A DNA stretch of 64,000 bases from Dactylonectria macrodidyma (GCA_020744425.1 JAGMUV010000013.1:806001-870000), one strand, 5' to 3'. Numbered from the stretch's first letter, positions 12,481 to 22,953 are shown. Numbers and translations: made by a program. Notes: generated from the sequence alone by a model not told the origin.

Positions 12481-12969
12481 ATGCCCTCCAACTACGAGAA
12501 GCTGGATCGCCCTTCGGGCCCCAGCCTGGACACATCTGTTCCAATGTCTCCTCCTGACAAGGCTGCGCTCTCCAACGTCACCACCGTCTGCCCGTCGCCA
12601 CTCGATGGTTCCCCCCGGGTCAGCGCCTCGTACACGCCTCGCACCCAGAAGCTCAACCCCTTCGATACCGACATTGAAGCCATGGTCCCTGCCGCCACCA
12701 CCGACACATGTAACAACATGAACAAGGTCCACCCTGCTGTTAGCAAGAGCGAATGCCAGGTCTGGCCCGGCAAGGAGCACTGGAAACAAAAGGCCAAGCT
12801 CGCCAAGAAGCAGCGCGGCTGCTGCTCCCCCATGGCCCAGCTGAGCCGCCGAAACCGCATCATCGTTAAGATCCTCATGGTGGTCCTCGTTGTCGGCATT
12901 GCCGTGGGTGTAGGCTTCGGCGTCAGCAAGCCTCTCCACGCTCCCATCTGGGGCGATAAGAGCAAGTGA
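12481..12969 (+). CDS. Hypothetical membrane-anchored protein, 162 aa
   Basis: An uninterrupted frame from ATG (context CACAATGCC) to TGA. Residues 1 to about 90 are polar, rich in Ser, Pro and Thr (YEKLDRPSGPS, VPMSPPDKAAL, SYTPRTQKLNPFD) and probably disordered. Residues 90-120 are basic with a GCC pair (KLAKKQRGCCSPMAQLSRRN), which could be palmitoylated. A single hydrophobic segment follows (IIVKILMVVLVVGIAVGVGF), with a short tail to the C-terminus. The basic stretch before the helix suggests an N-terminus-in-cytosol topology. The long C/T-rich leader with a likely intron suggests strong or regulated expression. I do not recognise the family, and nothing in the sequence gives a biochemical role. 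Confidence 0.75.
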   Translation: MPSNYEKLDRPSGPSLDTSVPMSPPDKAALSNVTTVCPSPLDGSPRVSASYTPRTQKLNPFDTDIEAMVPAATTDTCNNMNKVHPAVSKSECQVWPGKEHWKQKAKLAKKQRGCCSPMAQLSRRNRIIVKILMVVLVVGIAVGVGFGVSKPLHAPIWGDKSK

Positions 12970-14536
12970 AGACGCTCATCTCAGCGTTGCACCTTCTCAT
13001 CACATCACCGACCACAAACCAGCCACCATTACTCGGCCCTCGAGGGCTCGCACATTACCTACCTACCCAGCGATCCTTGTTTCGGATTTCCAGCATATCT
13101 AGATACCCCCATTGGCAACAACCACCACCATCGCAGCAGCCGCCGCAGCTACGCCCGCCAGGGACTCGTCGACTCGCTGCCTCTAGATTCAGACCCCATC
13201 TTGTACATGTAATTCGTGGGCCCGGGTCTTTCTCTCAACCTCGTCTTTTTCTCTCATCTTCCTGTCAAGAGCGCGACACTATTGGATTTCGACATCATGA
13301 AGGGGCGTTTGTGGAGTTGTTCCACCTCTTTTGCGGTGGCATTTAACTTGGAACGGAAACTATGGAGTACAGCACAGAGTCTGTCATTTGTTTGTCTGGC
13401 CTTTTTTTCACAGTTGCGCTTTCTTTGTCCCGCGATCGGCATAGAGGGTCATGATACAGTCAGTTTCCTGGTAACCTAGCTACAGAGGAAATTTGGAATA
13501 CGGCCCTTGCTCCTATACATGGAGCAGGGGCAGGCGGGTAATGGCATATTGCTTCCCCGTGATTGTTCAACATTCACTGCGTTTCCGGTCTCCTATTGAG
13601 TTTGATGTGACATGGTGATGTGTGAAGGGGTGGGACATGACGGGATGAGATGCCAATTCCGCAATGCACTGGCACTCGCATGACGTTTTGCCTTGATGGT
13701 CAGCCAGCATGACGTTTTGTACCTTGGATCCATTCACACCCAGTGCTTTTCCAAGGAACCCTTCTCTAGCAACACCAGGTACATAACGCATGTCTTGCAA
13801 TCCAGGCACACTTGACGTCGAGCGTGGATCCCCGTTCCCCACGGGTCCGGCATTTGGCATCTGCAAGGGACCGCCGGGAACTTTTTTTCAACTAGACCGG
13901 TATGTGATCTTGCAGGAAAACGGGGGGCTGCTGATCCCGGCTGGAAAACTGGGAACCCCCCATCCTTCGTTCGGTGTGAAAGAGAAAGACGCGGTGTGGG
14001 AACACCCAAATCCTGGGCCCCTTCCTGTTCAGGCAACCTGGATTTTATCTGATTTGTTGGATCTGGAGATGCAAGGCTTGTTGGGTTGTGGGTGGGTGGG
14101 CTGTGGGTGTTGTGGAGAACCGCATCACGTTCTTGCTTCCGAAGCTTCCGGCCGTGGGCCAAGCAGGGCACGAGGTTGTATATAAGAGGGAGGGCCAGTC
14201 TAGGTTGAGCGATATAAGAGTTTATTGTTGCCTGTTGACTCTCTGGTTTCTACGTTTCGTCTCCTCTTTTTGAAACCACTTGCGTAGAGTTGTGGTTGGG
14301 CCCAGGTTGTGATGGGCTGCTAACTACCTGTGTAGTAATCGAAAACCATAACGTTCAGTTCAACTAGCCTAGCACGAAATCTCTAATAACTCAAGCCTGT
14401 TACCGAGTCCCATAACCGTTAACTACGACTCCGATGCCCTTGGTCTCTGCTCTCTGACCACTCTCTCGCCAATCTCCGTATAGCTCACCTTCTCGCCAAC
14501 AACTCCTCAGCATCCCCAGTATCCCCAGCCAGATCA
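12970..14536. other. Intergenic region
   Basis: No gene is supported. The left part is the probable 3' untranslated region of the 162-aa gene. The rest lies between that gene and the 3' end of the minus-strand gene at 14537. Frames here are short and motifless. Confidence 0.5.
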
Positions 14537-14860
14537 CTACAAGCCCGACCTTCGACTCCGACTAGCAAGCGAAGCCACCCGCGGCGGCTCCTGCAGCGTC
14601 GCCGCGCTGTCTCTGAAGCTCATCAACTCCACGTCGTCCTCGAGCCGCCGTTCCTGCGAGCGGATCGCGGGACTCCGCGGATACTCGGGCGGAGGTGTCC
14701 ATCTTCGCTGTTCTCCCCTAGTTTGATACCAGTGGCGTGTTCTCGCCCGCCGAGCTTCTTGGCCTTCGTTGGCGGCGAAGACCTTGGCCGTAATGGCGCA
14801 CGTGAGGCCGAGAATGAAAAGCACGCCGATAACGACGATGGCGATGGTTGCGGATTCCAT
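14537..14860 (-). CDS. Small single-pass membrane protein, 107 aa
   Basis: A single-exon frame starting at ATG 14860. Residues 3-28 form one transmembrane helix at the N-terminus (IAIVVIGVLFILGLTCAITA). It is followed by a basic segment (EARRARTRHWYQTRGEQRRW), placing the long tail in the cytosol by the positive-inside rule. The tail carries a PPEY motif (PPPEYPRSP), a candidate binding site for WW domains such as those of Rsp5-type ubiquitin ligases. It ends in a Ser/Arg-rich tract. An AAATATATG element about 120 bp upstream of the ATG could be a TATA box. No family is recognised. The gene sits beside two other small single-pass membrane proteins, described below. Confidence 0.55.
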   Translation of the reverse strand: MESATIAIVVIGVLFILGLTCAITAKVFAANEGQEARRARTRHWYQTRGEQRRWTPPPEYPRSPAIRSQERRLEDDVELMSFRDSAATLQEPPRVASLASRSRRSGL

Positions 14861-15990
14861 TCTAGGCAGTGGCGTGAGTGGCGTAGTGTTTTCGACGACG
14901 ATTGGTCGAACTTTGATGTTGACTACCGTATTGGGCCCCTTATTATCGAGGGACTTCGTCGTAGAGTATTCTCAGGGTTTAAATATATGCGCCATCTACA
15001 AGTTGTCAAATATTCACGAACCTGCCTTACAGTGCATGACGGGTTACGTGGGTTTGGCCGAGTCGATCTATGCATAAAGTGCAGGCTATGTGAATCACTG
15101 TCGTCGTTAGCAACTACTCCGTATAATCGACGCCAGCTATGGACAATTGTTATGGAAGTTCATCAACCCAAATAGATATGACTTCAAGGAAGCGACTAAA
15201 GAGACCCCTCTTATGGATACTAATCGTTCTAGAGCCATCACTATAACTTCGTAGTTTCCTTCTGTTGCCCGCCGTTGCCCACATTGGCATTTTGTCAGCT
15301 AATATTAATACAACCATACATGATAAAATGAGACAGGCAACCTCACAGCTCCTGACAGCTGCCCGCAGTCAATGTACTCGTCTCTGCCAGCTGGCAGCGG
15401 CTCGGGGGTTACCCACGCAGCCGAGTTCAGGGGGGGCCATACCACTAACACGCAATTGACAAGACCACTCTGCCGCATTCACTCAAGAGACCAAGCGGCC
15501 AACACCTCTCTCAACAAGTGATTTTGCCTAAGAAAAAAGTTGCTGTAAAAAAGCTCCCTTCCTTTCTCAACTCGCCTTGGCATTTTCTCTTCTACACAAC
15601 CTCACAACGCTTTCAACAGCAGCGCCTCCAAACAACAACACTTTCAACCACACCCTCTTGAGGCAAAGTCATCGAAATCAGCATCAAGGAACAGCGATTT
15701 CAACATTATCAACAGGAAGCTACGCTCACGTTACCTTCAGCGGCCTCGATACAACCCCATCGACTGCTCAACCGCCTTCAAACCACCCCTCCTCTCAACC
15801 CAGAGGTAAGCTCATCGAAACCATCACGAACGAGCAACGAGATTCACATTATCGACAAGAACCAACGCTCGCGATATCTTCAACAGCCTCAACGCAACCC
15901 CCATCGATCGCCCATCGCCGTTAGAGCCACTCCTCCTCACAACCAAAGACTTCACTGCACAAACAACCAGAACAACAACACGCCATCAAA
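14861..15990. other. Intergenic region with tandem-duplicated leader
   Basis: The left part holds the promoter of the 14537 gene, including an AT-rich TATA-like site at 14978-14990. The right part (about 15540-15990) is a CA-rich leader for the short gene at 15991 and contains a two-copy tandem duplication. Confidence 0.5.
15669..15954 (+). repeat. Imperfect tandem duplication, 143-bp unit
   Basis: Copy 1 (15669-15811) and copy 2 (15812-15954) both start TCATCGAAA and share the same block order: ATTATC-ACA, ACGCTC, TCAGCGGCCTC/TCAACAGCCTC, CAACCCCCATCGA-like and CCACTCCTCCTC. Identity is clearly partial, with small indels. The duplication lies in the leader of the short gene at 15991. Confidence 0.65.
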
Positions 15991-16209
15991 ATGCCGGCGA
16001 TCCAGAATCTCGGAGCCAGAGCTCTTTCTAAGATCACACCTGGAGGAATTATCCTCTTCGTTTCGCCGATCATCCTGGTCCTCTTCGCGGGGGCCTAGTA
16101 CGCCATTTGGAAGAGTTGCCAGCGACGCGTTGAGCAGCTCGACGACGACGAGTCTGTCTGGGAATCAGATCTCGCCATCCACAGCATCGATATGCCACGC
16201 CTTGAGTAA
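15991..16209 (+). pseudogene. Small membrane protein gene broken (or recoded) by an in-frame TAG
   Basis: The ATG has a good context (ATCAAAATGCC). The frame encodes 35 residues, MPAIQNLGARALSKITPGGI then a hydrophobic segment ILFVSPIILVLFAGA, and stops at TAG 16096-16098. The same frame continues without a break for 36 more residues to TAA 16207-16209: YAIWKSCQRRVEQLDDDESV then an acidic-hydrophobic tail. Together the two parts make a textbook single-pass protein: helix, basic stop-transfer (KSCQRR), acidic coil. One base change (TGG to TAG) would explain the break, and that change is of the type made by repeat-induced point mutation. No usable intron can remove the TAG, because the nearest GT donor would leave only 39 nt. 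It may be a pseudogene, a truncated micropeptide or a readthrough gene. Confidence 0.45.
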
Positions 16210-17328
16210 ATATGCGCTCAATATGGCGCAAGTCCGCGCTATCGCGGTAGTCTTGTGTTGAACGCGTGTTTCTGCCAGAGGTGAGCACGAACTGCCCATC
16301 AAGTCAGCCCCTTTCCGGATGGAATAACTAACGAGGCCATCTCCAGAATTGTCTTCATTGTGCATGAAAGGCATCATTGATTACAGGCACGCTGAAAGTG
16401 CTATATCAAGCTCTTGTACGGTATGGACGAGTTGACGAGGCGAAGCACAGAGTAGCTTTCTCGTTTGTTGTACGCAGTCACGATGGATATCACAGTCACG
16501 GAAGATTTTGTACAGAATGCAGCATGAGAGAGAGGGAGAGAGATACATAGCGACCAATGCAAGCACCCATTTCACCCCCCATTTTCTAGATAATAGCACT
16601 TTGTTTGAAGTCCAGACCACAAAATTGACCTTTCACATTCCAAGGGAGGATTCACCCCCTCCCACCACTTTCCTATCGTCTGCCAATACAACACAACCCT
16701 TTGCGATGATCAGTAACTTTAGCTCCTTTGTACGTGTGCCCTCCAATCCGTACTTGTGAGCTTGAATCACTTAGTTGCAATGCGTTGCGTAGAATGAACG
16801 AGAAGAGATTGCCTTCGCTGTTCAACACATAGAGAAACCCCCATACACAGGAACACTTGCACGAAGAGCAACAGTTGCATACAATAGCCTGTATCAAAAG
16901 AACACAAGTTACAACCTCTCTTCGCATTTCCATCGTTCAAGAACCACGCTCGTAGTTCCTAGCACTCCATGCAGCCTCGAGGCAACAATGCCCTTGTTCC
17001 AGAGTGACAAGTTGACAACTCCTCCCACCTAACAAAGGAACACTGACCCAGAGCTTGCTTTTACCCACAGAACAGCAAATGTGTCAAGCAAACGCTGCAC
17101 AGAAATTCCAGAATTTGCCGTGCTATTAATTCACTTCCCACCTCCCAATTTCTCACTTCACCTCTCTCCTTCAACAACTCTCTGCCGAGTCGACAACCAA
17201 CTCAACATCACGGCAGAAATAACAACTCCCTGCTGAACCGACAACCAACTCAACATCGCGGGAGAAACAACATCCTCGCTTCACGCACAACTACACTCTC
17301 GTCCAACTGGTTCTTGCAACACTTCATC
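16210..17328. other. Intergenic region with duplicated leader
   Basis: No gene is seen. The last 200 bases are a CA-rich leader for the 17329 gene and contain a two-copy 48-bp tandem repeat. The sequence before that is AT-richer than the window average. Confidence 0.5.
17173..17268 (+). repeat. Tandem duplication, 48-bp unit
   Basis: Copies 17173-17220 and 17221-17268 both begin AACAACTC and share the exact core CGACAACCAACTCAACATC with few substitutions. It lies 60-150 bases upstream of the ATG at 17329, in the presumed leader or promoter. Confidence 0.8.
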
Positions 17329-17919
17329 ATGGCGCATTGCAGAGTTAGCGAGCTGCACCCGTTCGAGCTGCACATCCGCGGCCTCGACTATTACAAAGAT
17401 CGCGGTCCAATCGTCGCCATCGCCATGGGTATCTTCTTCTTCATCGCCCTTGCTGGCGGGCTCTACAGCGGCATCAGTGAGCGAAACGAGTACAACAAAA
17501 CCCAGGCCGAGAGACGTGCCGCCGCCAGAGCCGACGAGAACAGACGACGACTCGAAGAAAGCGAGACGGACAGCCAGAGAGACATTCGCCTCGCCGTCGA
17601 GCGCGAGATCGTCAAAACACGAGCTTCAGCACGATATCCTCCCAACGAACCTCCCACTGCTCCACGACTCCAAGCCCAAGACACCTCTCGCCTCAGCCTA
17701 GAGATGTCTGACATCGATCTCAACGACACCGGCAGCTCGACCACCCCGAATGTTCCCCCCAAGGCCATTATCCGCCATGGATCACTGGCTGCAGTCCCAC
17801 CCTCTCGTGAGAGCTGGCCGCTTCGAAACTTGACCGGCCCGTTTAAGGACGCTGGTTCGAAGCGCATTACACCCCAGGACCGACTGAAGGTCAAGTTGAA
17901 CGGAGGCAGCCGAAACTGA
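17329..17919 (+). CDS. Single-pass membrane protein with coiled coil, 196 aa
   Basis: A single-exon frame from ATG 17329 to TGA 17917-17919. Residues 1-25 are polar. Residues about 27-49 form a transmembrane helix (GPIVAIAMGIFFFIALAGGL). Residues 52-95 are charged and likely helical or coiled coil (ERNEYNKTQAERRAAARADE, then RRRLEESET). The C-terminal half is Ser/Pro-rich with the basic end RITPQDRLKVKLNGGSRN. Its layout (helix, charged coil, disordered tail) resembles the broken gene at 15991 and the 107-aa gene at 14537. The last 42 codons and the following sequence are duplicated in tandem just downstream; the second copy lacks the TGA and could supply a different C-terminus. The family is not recognised. 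Confidence 0.65.
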   Translation: MAHCRVSELHPFELHIRGLDYYKDRGPIVAIAMGIFFFIALAGGLYSGISERNEYNKTQAERRAAARADENRRRLEESETDSQRDIRLAVEREIVKTRASARYPPNEPPTAPRLQAQDTSRLSLEMSDIDLNDTGSSTTPNVPPKAIIRHGSLAAVPPSRESWPLRNLTGPFKDAGSKRITPQDRLKVKLNGGSRN

Positions 17920-18104
17920 GTTCAATCGGCTTGTATCGACTTGTAAGTAGTCCCACCCTCCAACAAAAACTGGCCGCTTCGCAGCTTGATCAGCCCGTCC
18001 AAGGACTCCGCGTCTAAACGCATTACACCCCAGGACCGACTAAAGGTGAAGTTGAACGGAAGCAGCCGAAACAAGTTCAACCAAGCATGTATCGAGTTAT
18101 AAGC
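17793..18104 (+). repeat. Tandem duplication of gene 3' end, 156-bp unit
   Basis: Copy 1 (17793-17948) covers the last 42 codons of the 17329 gene and 29 bases beyond its TGA. Copy 2 (17949-18104) follows directly. Shared blocks include AGTCCCACCCTC, CTGGCCGCTTCG and CGCATTACACCCCAGGACCG. The unit is 52 codons, so copy 2 stays in register. It keeps RITPQDRLKVKLNG and SRN, replaces TGA with AAG and ends at TAA 18100-18102. Confidence 0.85.
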
Positions 18105-19127
18105 TGGCGAGTGTCAACGGTTGAATGCATATTCAGGGGTTCGGAATAGAGAGAACGGTCTGTGAATTAGGCAGCTAAAAATCAACTTGTCTTCGCCAGA
18201 TCTGATATTCCCCGTGAAATGTAATTCTTGAGTCAAAGGAGCCCTCTAAACCCTTTTGTTCTACGGACCATTGTTCTGCAGACACTTCTGCTTCGCGCAA
18301 CAATCACCAATTGTACAACATAATGTAACCATCCTCATTGTTGTTTGTCTTTCATGTCTGCCACTGTCTAATCAACATCGTTCATCTTTACGTCTCTCGC
18401 ATCTCCTCCTGGTTCCAACTTGAAGCATACAATATCGTCCGACCTATGTCGCCGAGATGTAAATAAAATAAAAGGGTGGTAAGGTAATAATCAACAAATG
18501 CCAGCAATTAAGAAGGGATTTTGAGTTCTCAAATCGTTCTCAGTGTCCGTCGTGACGTCTCGGAAAATAGTAAAGCCGAAGCATTGCACATATCGGCGCA
18601 GAACGCATTGCGCTGCTCAGCGCGCGCCGGAACGTCCCATAATGACCTCCACAGAAGGTTCTCAATTATGCCGTATCCTTCTTCTCAAAGATCGTGTAGT
18701 AAGACAGCCAAATGCAGAAAGGCAGATAAGGAAGCGGTAGGGAAGGGGAAATAGGGGTCCAGTTAGTGTGCGTGTGTATGACAAAGGGAAAGTTAGGGGT
18801 GTGGGATAGTACAATAAGTTTAGTATTTTTTCTTTCTTCTTTCTAGTTGACTGGGCAAGTATTGACCCAGCCAGTCGCTGGTGCTCCGTCCATATTGATC
18901 CCTGTTCAGTTCGTGGTAGCTGTTCCATTCCAACCAGCGAGAGGCGTGGGGTAGTGTGGTACGGGATTCGAGGGTTTTTCCTCCAGTTATTTGCCATAAA
19001 GTCGTGGCCGAGGTGCGGCGTTTTAGTTATGTTCCCGAGCTGGGCCTATGGTTGGCTAGCACAGGGTGAGAGGATCGACTCGATCGATTAAAACGAAACG
19101 TCATGGATCGTTGATCGACAGGGAAGA
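18105..19127. other. Intergenic region
   Basis: No gene is seen. The stretch lies between the duplicated gene end and the 3' end of the minus-strand GTPase gene. It includes an AT-rich patch with AATAAAATAAAA near 18460. Confidence 0.5.
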
Positions 19128-20112
19128 TCACACAGACTGGTAGAGCAGCAAGGGCTCTCCGACGTTTTCGATCTCGGGAATCGTGCACTTGAGATCAAAG
19201 GCCTTGGAGAGGACAATCTTGAAGATCTGCGATTGATGAGCACTTGGACACCCAGGGCATGCGTGGGAAGTTCAAACCTTTTGTACGTTGATACTATGGC
19301 TGGTACTTGAAAAGATCAACGCCGCCCTCATAGCCTTGGCAAATCGCCTTGCCTATTGGATCTGTCAGCTTTGGAACAGGGATACCGTGGTGGAGGACTG
19401 TGGGTTGACGCACCTGGTTTGAGATTTCTTCTTGGTCCTGAGGCGGGAAGTTGACGAAATGGTCGTACTTTGTGCCAACAAGGATGGGAATGGCCGTCTT
19501 GTTGAAGCCCCGGCCTTGGCGGTACCACTCCTTGATGCTATTCAGGGTGCTCTTGCGAGTCAAGTCGAACATGAAGAGGATGGCAACGGCGTCGTTGCAA
19601 ACGAGGGGTAGCATATTAACGAACTCGCGTTGGCCGCCGAGATCCCAGATGGAAAAGGTGATTTCAGTATTACGGATGGAGATTGTCTTTTCCATAAAGT
19701 TGACACCAAGGGTCTGGATATAATCCTCGTCCCAACTTCCCTCGACGTACTTGACCATCAGAGAGGTCTTGCCGATCTGGGCGTCGCCAACCATTCCGAC
19801 CTTGATGACGACATGGTTACGGCCGTTGGAGGTCTCGCCTGAGCTTGCGGCTTGCCGGTAGTCGCTGTAGTTCTGGTGGGCGGGATTGGAGAGGCCGCTG
19901 GCAGGTCTTGAGATGGAGGGAGCGGCCTGGACAGGAGGGGTGTATCGGGCATTGGGGTCCTCTTCTTGCCTAGGGCTGTTGGCGAGGCCTTGGTCCAGAG
20001 ATTGACTCTGCTGGTGGCGGAAGCCGTTGCTCGAGGCGATGTGGGGGGAGCCCTCAATGCCACCGAGGGTGTCGTCGTGGACTTCGAGTATGGGAGGAGC
20101 CTCCATCTCCAT
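19128..20112 (-). CDS. SPG1: Septum-promoting small GTPase (Spg1/Tem1 family)
   Basis: Spg1/Tem1 GTPases act at spindle pole bodies and start the septation initiation/mitotic exit network. Exons 19414-20112, 19278-19352 and 19128-19226 join in phase to 290 residues. The first 100 residues are a polar, Pro/Gln-rich extension. The GTPase fold follows: P-loop GDAQIGKT (109-116), G3 as WDLGGQ instead of the usual DTAGQ, and G4 as TKYD instead of NKxD. WDLGGQ and GTKYD together are diagnostic of Spg1/Tem1. The C-terminus ends [19 protein letters not shown] with no prenylation cysteine, as in the family. Introns have a GTGCGT donor (after AACCAG) and a GTTTGA donor. The frame stays open without an ATG to 20265 and that stretch looks protein-like ([22 protein letters not shown]), so an extra 5' exon is likely and the start at 20112 is conservative. 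Confidence 0.9.
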
Positions 20113-20780
20113 GTTGTCGACGGCGCCGTAGTCGGGAGGAGGGAGGGGGATGGCGGCCGCCTTGATCGTGAGGTCCTCCAGTGTGAGAGCGTGGAGGGGT
20201 GACGTTGGGAATATGGGGTAGGAGTCGGACCAGGGGGTCGAGGCTGACGTCGAGGACCAGTCGGGTCAGGCCAAGGGCGTCGAGTCGAAGGAGTGTATGC
20301 GAGACGAAAGGAGCGAGAGCGAGCGGTGGAGTCGTGGACCGGACTGGTAGAGAGCGTGGTTGTCGTGGGCGCGTCGATGAAGGAAGAAGGCGAGGTCAGC
20401 TTATCGAAGGCATAGAAGTCTGTGCAACCACACGCAGAGCAGCTAGGTATAGGTACAGAGAAGGGAACGGCGATGGTAGAAGACGAAAGACGTATGGAAG
20501 ACGGAGGGTGCCGTAACAGCAGGTGAAGGGAGGAGGCGTCGAAATGGCAGATGGCGAGAGAGCAGATTGGCGGAGCGGACGGACGTATGATGGGCGTTAT
20601 GGCGGTAGTTGGAGGCCAAGGTGGAGAGAGAGTGGGAGGTGGGAGTGGGAGTGAGAGAAGAGCGAGCGAGGCGCCACGGGGGTCCCGCGATGATGTGCCA
20701 GACAGTATTAGGTGCTCTTCAGTGGTGCTCGGGAGGAGAGTAGCGCTGGCTGGCTGCGTGGGTGCGTGGAGCAAGCAAGA

Positions 20781-20823
20781 GCGTGGAGCGTGGACCTTGG
20801 AGCGTGGACCTTGGAGCGTGGAG
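20781..20823 (-). repeat. Minisatellite-like tract, unit CCAAGGTCCACGCT
   Basis: On the minus strand the unit GCTCCAAGGTCCAC repeats about twice in full, with flanking partial units. The core CCAAGGTCCACG occurs again at 35146-35190 upstream of the transhydrogenase gene. Confidence 0.75.
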
Positions 20824-21099
20824 AGAGAGTGCCAGAAGTGTGGTGACCCAGTCTGCCAGTCCAGCCCAGAGAGACAAGCCACAGACCCAACTGGAAGCGG
20901 AGGAGGAGGCGACGCGAGGTGAGACCTGTCTCAAGGAGGAGTACAAGTGACGAGGCACAGAAACCAAACGGGAGAGAGAGACGAAAGAGAAACAGAAGAA
21001 AGCGGGCCCAAACAAAAGTGCAGTAAGGTCCAGCCGTCTTCCAGTTCAACAGGCAAGGATGGATGCTGGATAGAGTTGGAGATGGCGATGGGCCAAGAT

Positions 21100-21126
21100 G
21101 ACAGATGACGGATGACGGATGACGGG
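21100..21126 (+). repeat. Short tandem repeat, GATGACG unit
   Basis: Three to four copies of GATGACG or GATGACA occur in tandem, followed by a G-run, in the leader or promoter region of the GTPase gene. Confidence 0.8.
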
Positions 21127-22953
21127 GGGGTGACGGCAGACAAAAACGGAAAACGGGACAAGGCACCAAGCAAGGGCGGTTCGGGGCGTCTCTCTGGCTT
21201 GTCTCGTCTTTCTTGTGCGTCCAACTTGTCTCGGTTCTCTGTCTTTTTCTGAGGTGTCTCGTCTTGCCGTCGCCGACGTTGAAGGTCTGGCTCTGGCGCT
21301 GGTTGGATGCCTGAGTGCCTGGGGATTGATTGGATACAGGGAGGTTACAGTACCTAGGTTGGGCGCGAAAGCCGCTGAGAGCCAGAAGGGGTGGCGGAAT
21401 TTCAGACACACCCCGTTGATGCATGCAGCGCCGTAGGTTCCCCCCAAGTGCCTTGTTTTCAGCGCCTGTCTCGCGCTACGATGCAAGCAATCCGGTAATA
21501 AGACAGACAGCCGAACAACATCACGGGTAGCCGTGATTAGATATATGCACCTGCAAATTTGTTTATTTAATTACAGTTGTCTCCGTTGCCTTTTCAGCTA
21601 CTCTGCGGGTCTTCTTTTCATTTCCCTTCTTCTATCCATCCATCCCGTCCCTCCCACTTCTCCACGACAGCACAATCCCCTGCCTCATGTGTTGGTGGAG
21701 TTTTGCGTGTGTATGTTTTGCGGAAACGCGTTGGGGGCTCGTGTGTGTGGGTGTGACACGCGCGTACCTCAACTAGATCGAAGAAAAAAAAAGCTAACCC
21801 ATCAAACAAGCTAACAAGAGGCTCATCAGTTTTCGGGGGGGACCAATGATACGAGGCGATTGCGGACTGGTTGACTGGGCTGGCTGAAAGCTCAAAGAGG
21901 AAAGACGGCATGTTATTGCCTCTAATCGTGTTACACTCGGCCAGTATTTTGCGCCCTACCAACCCGACCAACCGGTTTCTAACTACAACCCTCGTAGTTA
22001 AAGGCGCCGCGCCCCGATCATAGGTCCGTCTGGATTTAGCAACAGCATGATGCAATAGTGACTATGCCGCGGGGGGGAAGGGGGAGTTCGCGTTTCTCAT
22101 TTCCTTACTACGAGTTGCAAAGCGACCGGCGCTCATTTGACTCGTGCAGCGTTGGTGTAATGCTTCTGCTTATGTATCATTGCGGCACCCCCTCTCCCCC
22201 ACACCAACTCATCATGCAGAATCAACATGTAAACATCAACAACGGCTCGCCTATGATGTTGCTTTTCAATGTTACACTGTGATAAGTCCTGCCCCAACCA
22301 GTTTGGGACCTTGTGCTCAGCTCCCCCAATGCCATGTTCGCTTCAGCCTGGTGCAGTCCATTTCAACGGGCTGTAGTTGACATGTGCAACCCGAGAGGGG
22401 TACTTAAACTCGACCGACAGCACCCAGGTTTACCCCAGCCGAGCCAGCTGTCACGGGCTTTTCCATCGACGCTCCCAGGTGCTTCCATGTGTTGTTTTTG
22501 GAGATGCCATGTCGTTAGCCATTGGGAGCACGGGCTTCGCAATCTCAATCAGAATGACAATCCAAGGAATCCAAGCACTGTCTCAATGCGAATCTCCAAC
22601 TACGTAATAGATCATCGAATTTCAACTACAGAACATTGTGAAAGAGTACAACTCGTGAGACTCGACTGTCGTAGCAGGCTCGTCACTGGCATCCAGTCTC
22701 CCATTCCCCGCCCTCCAATTGACCCCAAACTCGAGCGCAACGGCTTTGCTCCGACATGGCATGACATGACTAAGCGCTCCGTTTGTCAGATAACATCGGT
22801 TTCGTTTTATCCGATAACGAATTGTTTAGTGCCGGCCGAGTGACATCTGATACTCTATCTCTGATGGTGCGTCGGCTATCCCCTCCGAATCCCTCTTCTA
22901 TTCCTCGTCGCCTCCAACACCGTCTCTCGCCCGATCACAAACTCCCGCTCGCA

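Larger units (their letters stand above)
20113..22953. other. Promoter and leader region of the GTPase gene plus intergenic DNA
   Basis: The left part (to about 20265) may still be coding for the GTPase. Up to about 21450 the minus strand is C/T-rich, as expected for its leader. It holds a minisatellite-like tract at 20781-20823 and GATGACG repeats at 21100-21126. The right part is the promoter of the H-protein gene. No separate gene is supported. Confidence 0.5.

Noticed and set aside
19758..20882. A 374-codon minus-strand frame overlapping the GTPase gene in another frame.
   Set aside because: Its composition (Pro/Ser/Thr/Arg-rich, no motif) is that of a frame shadow over the leader and the first exon of the Spg1-like gene.
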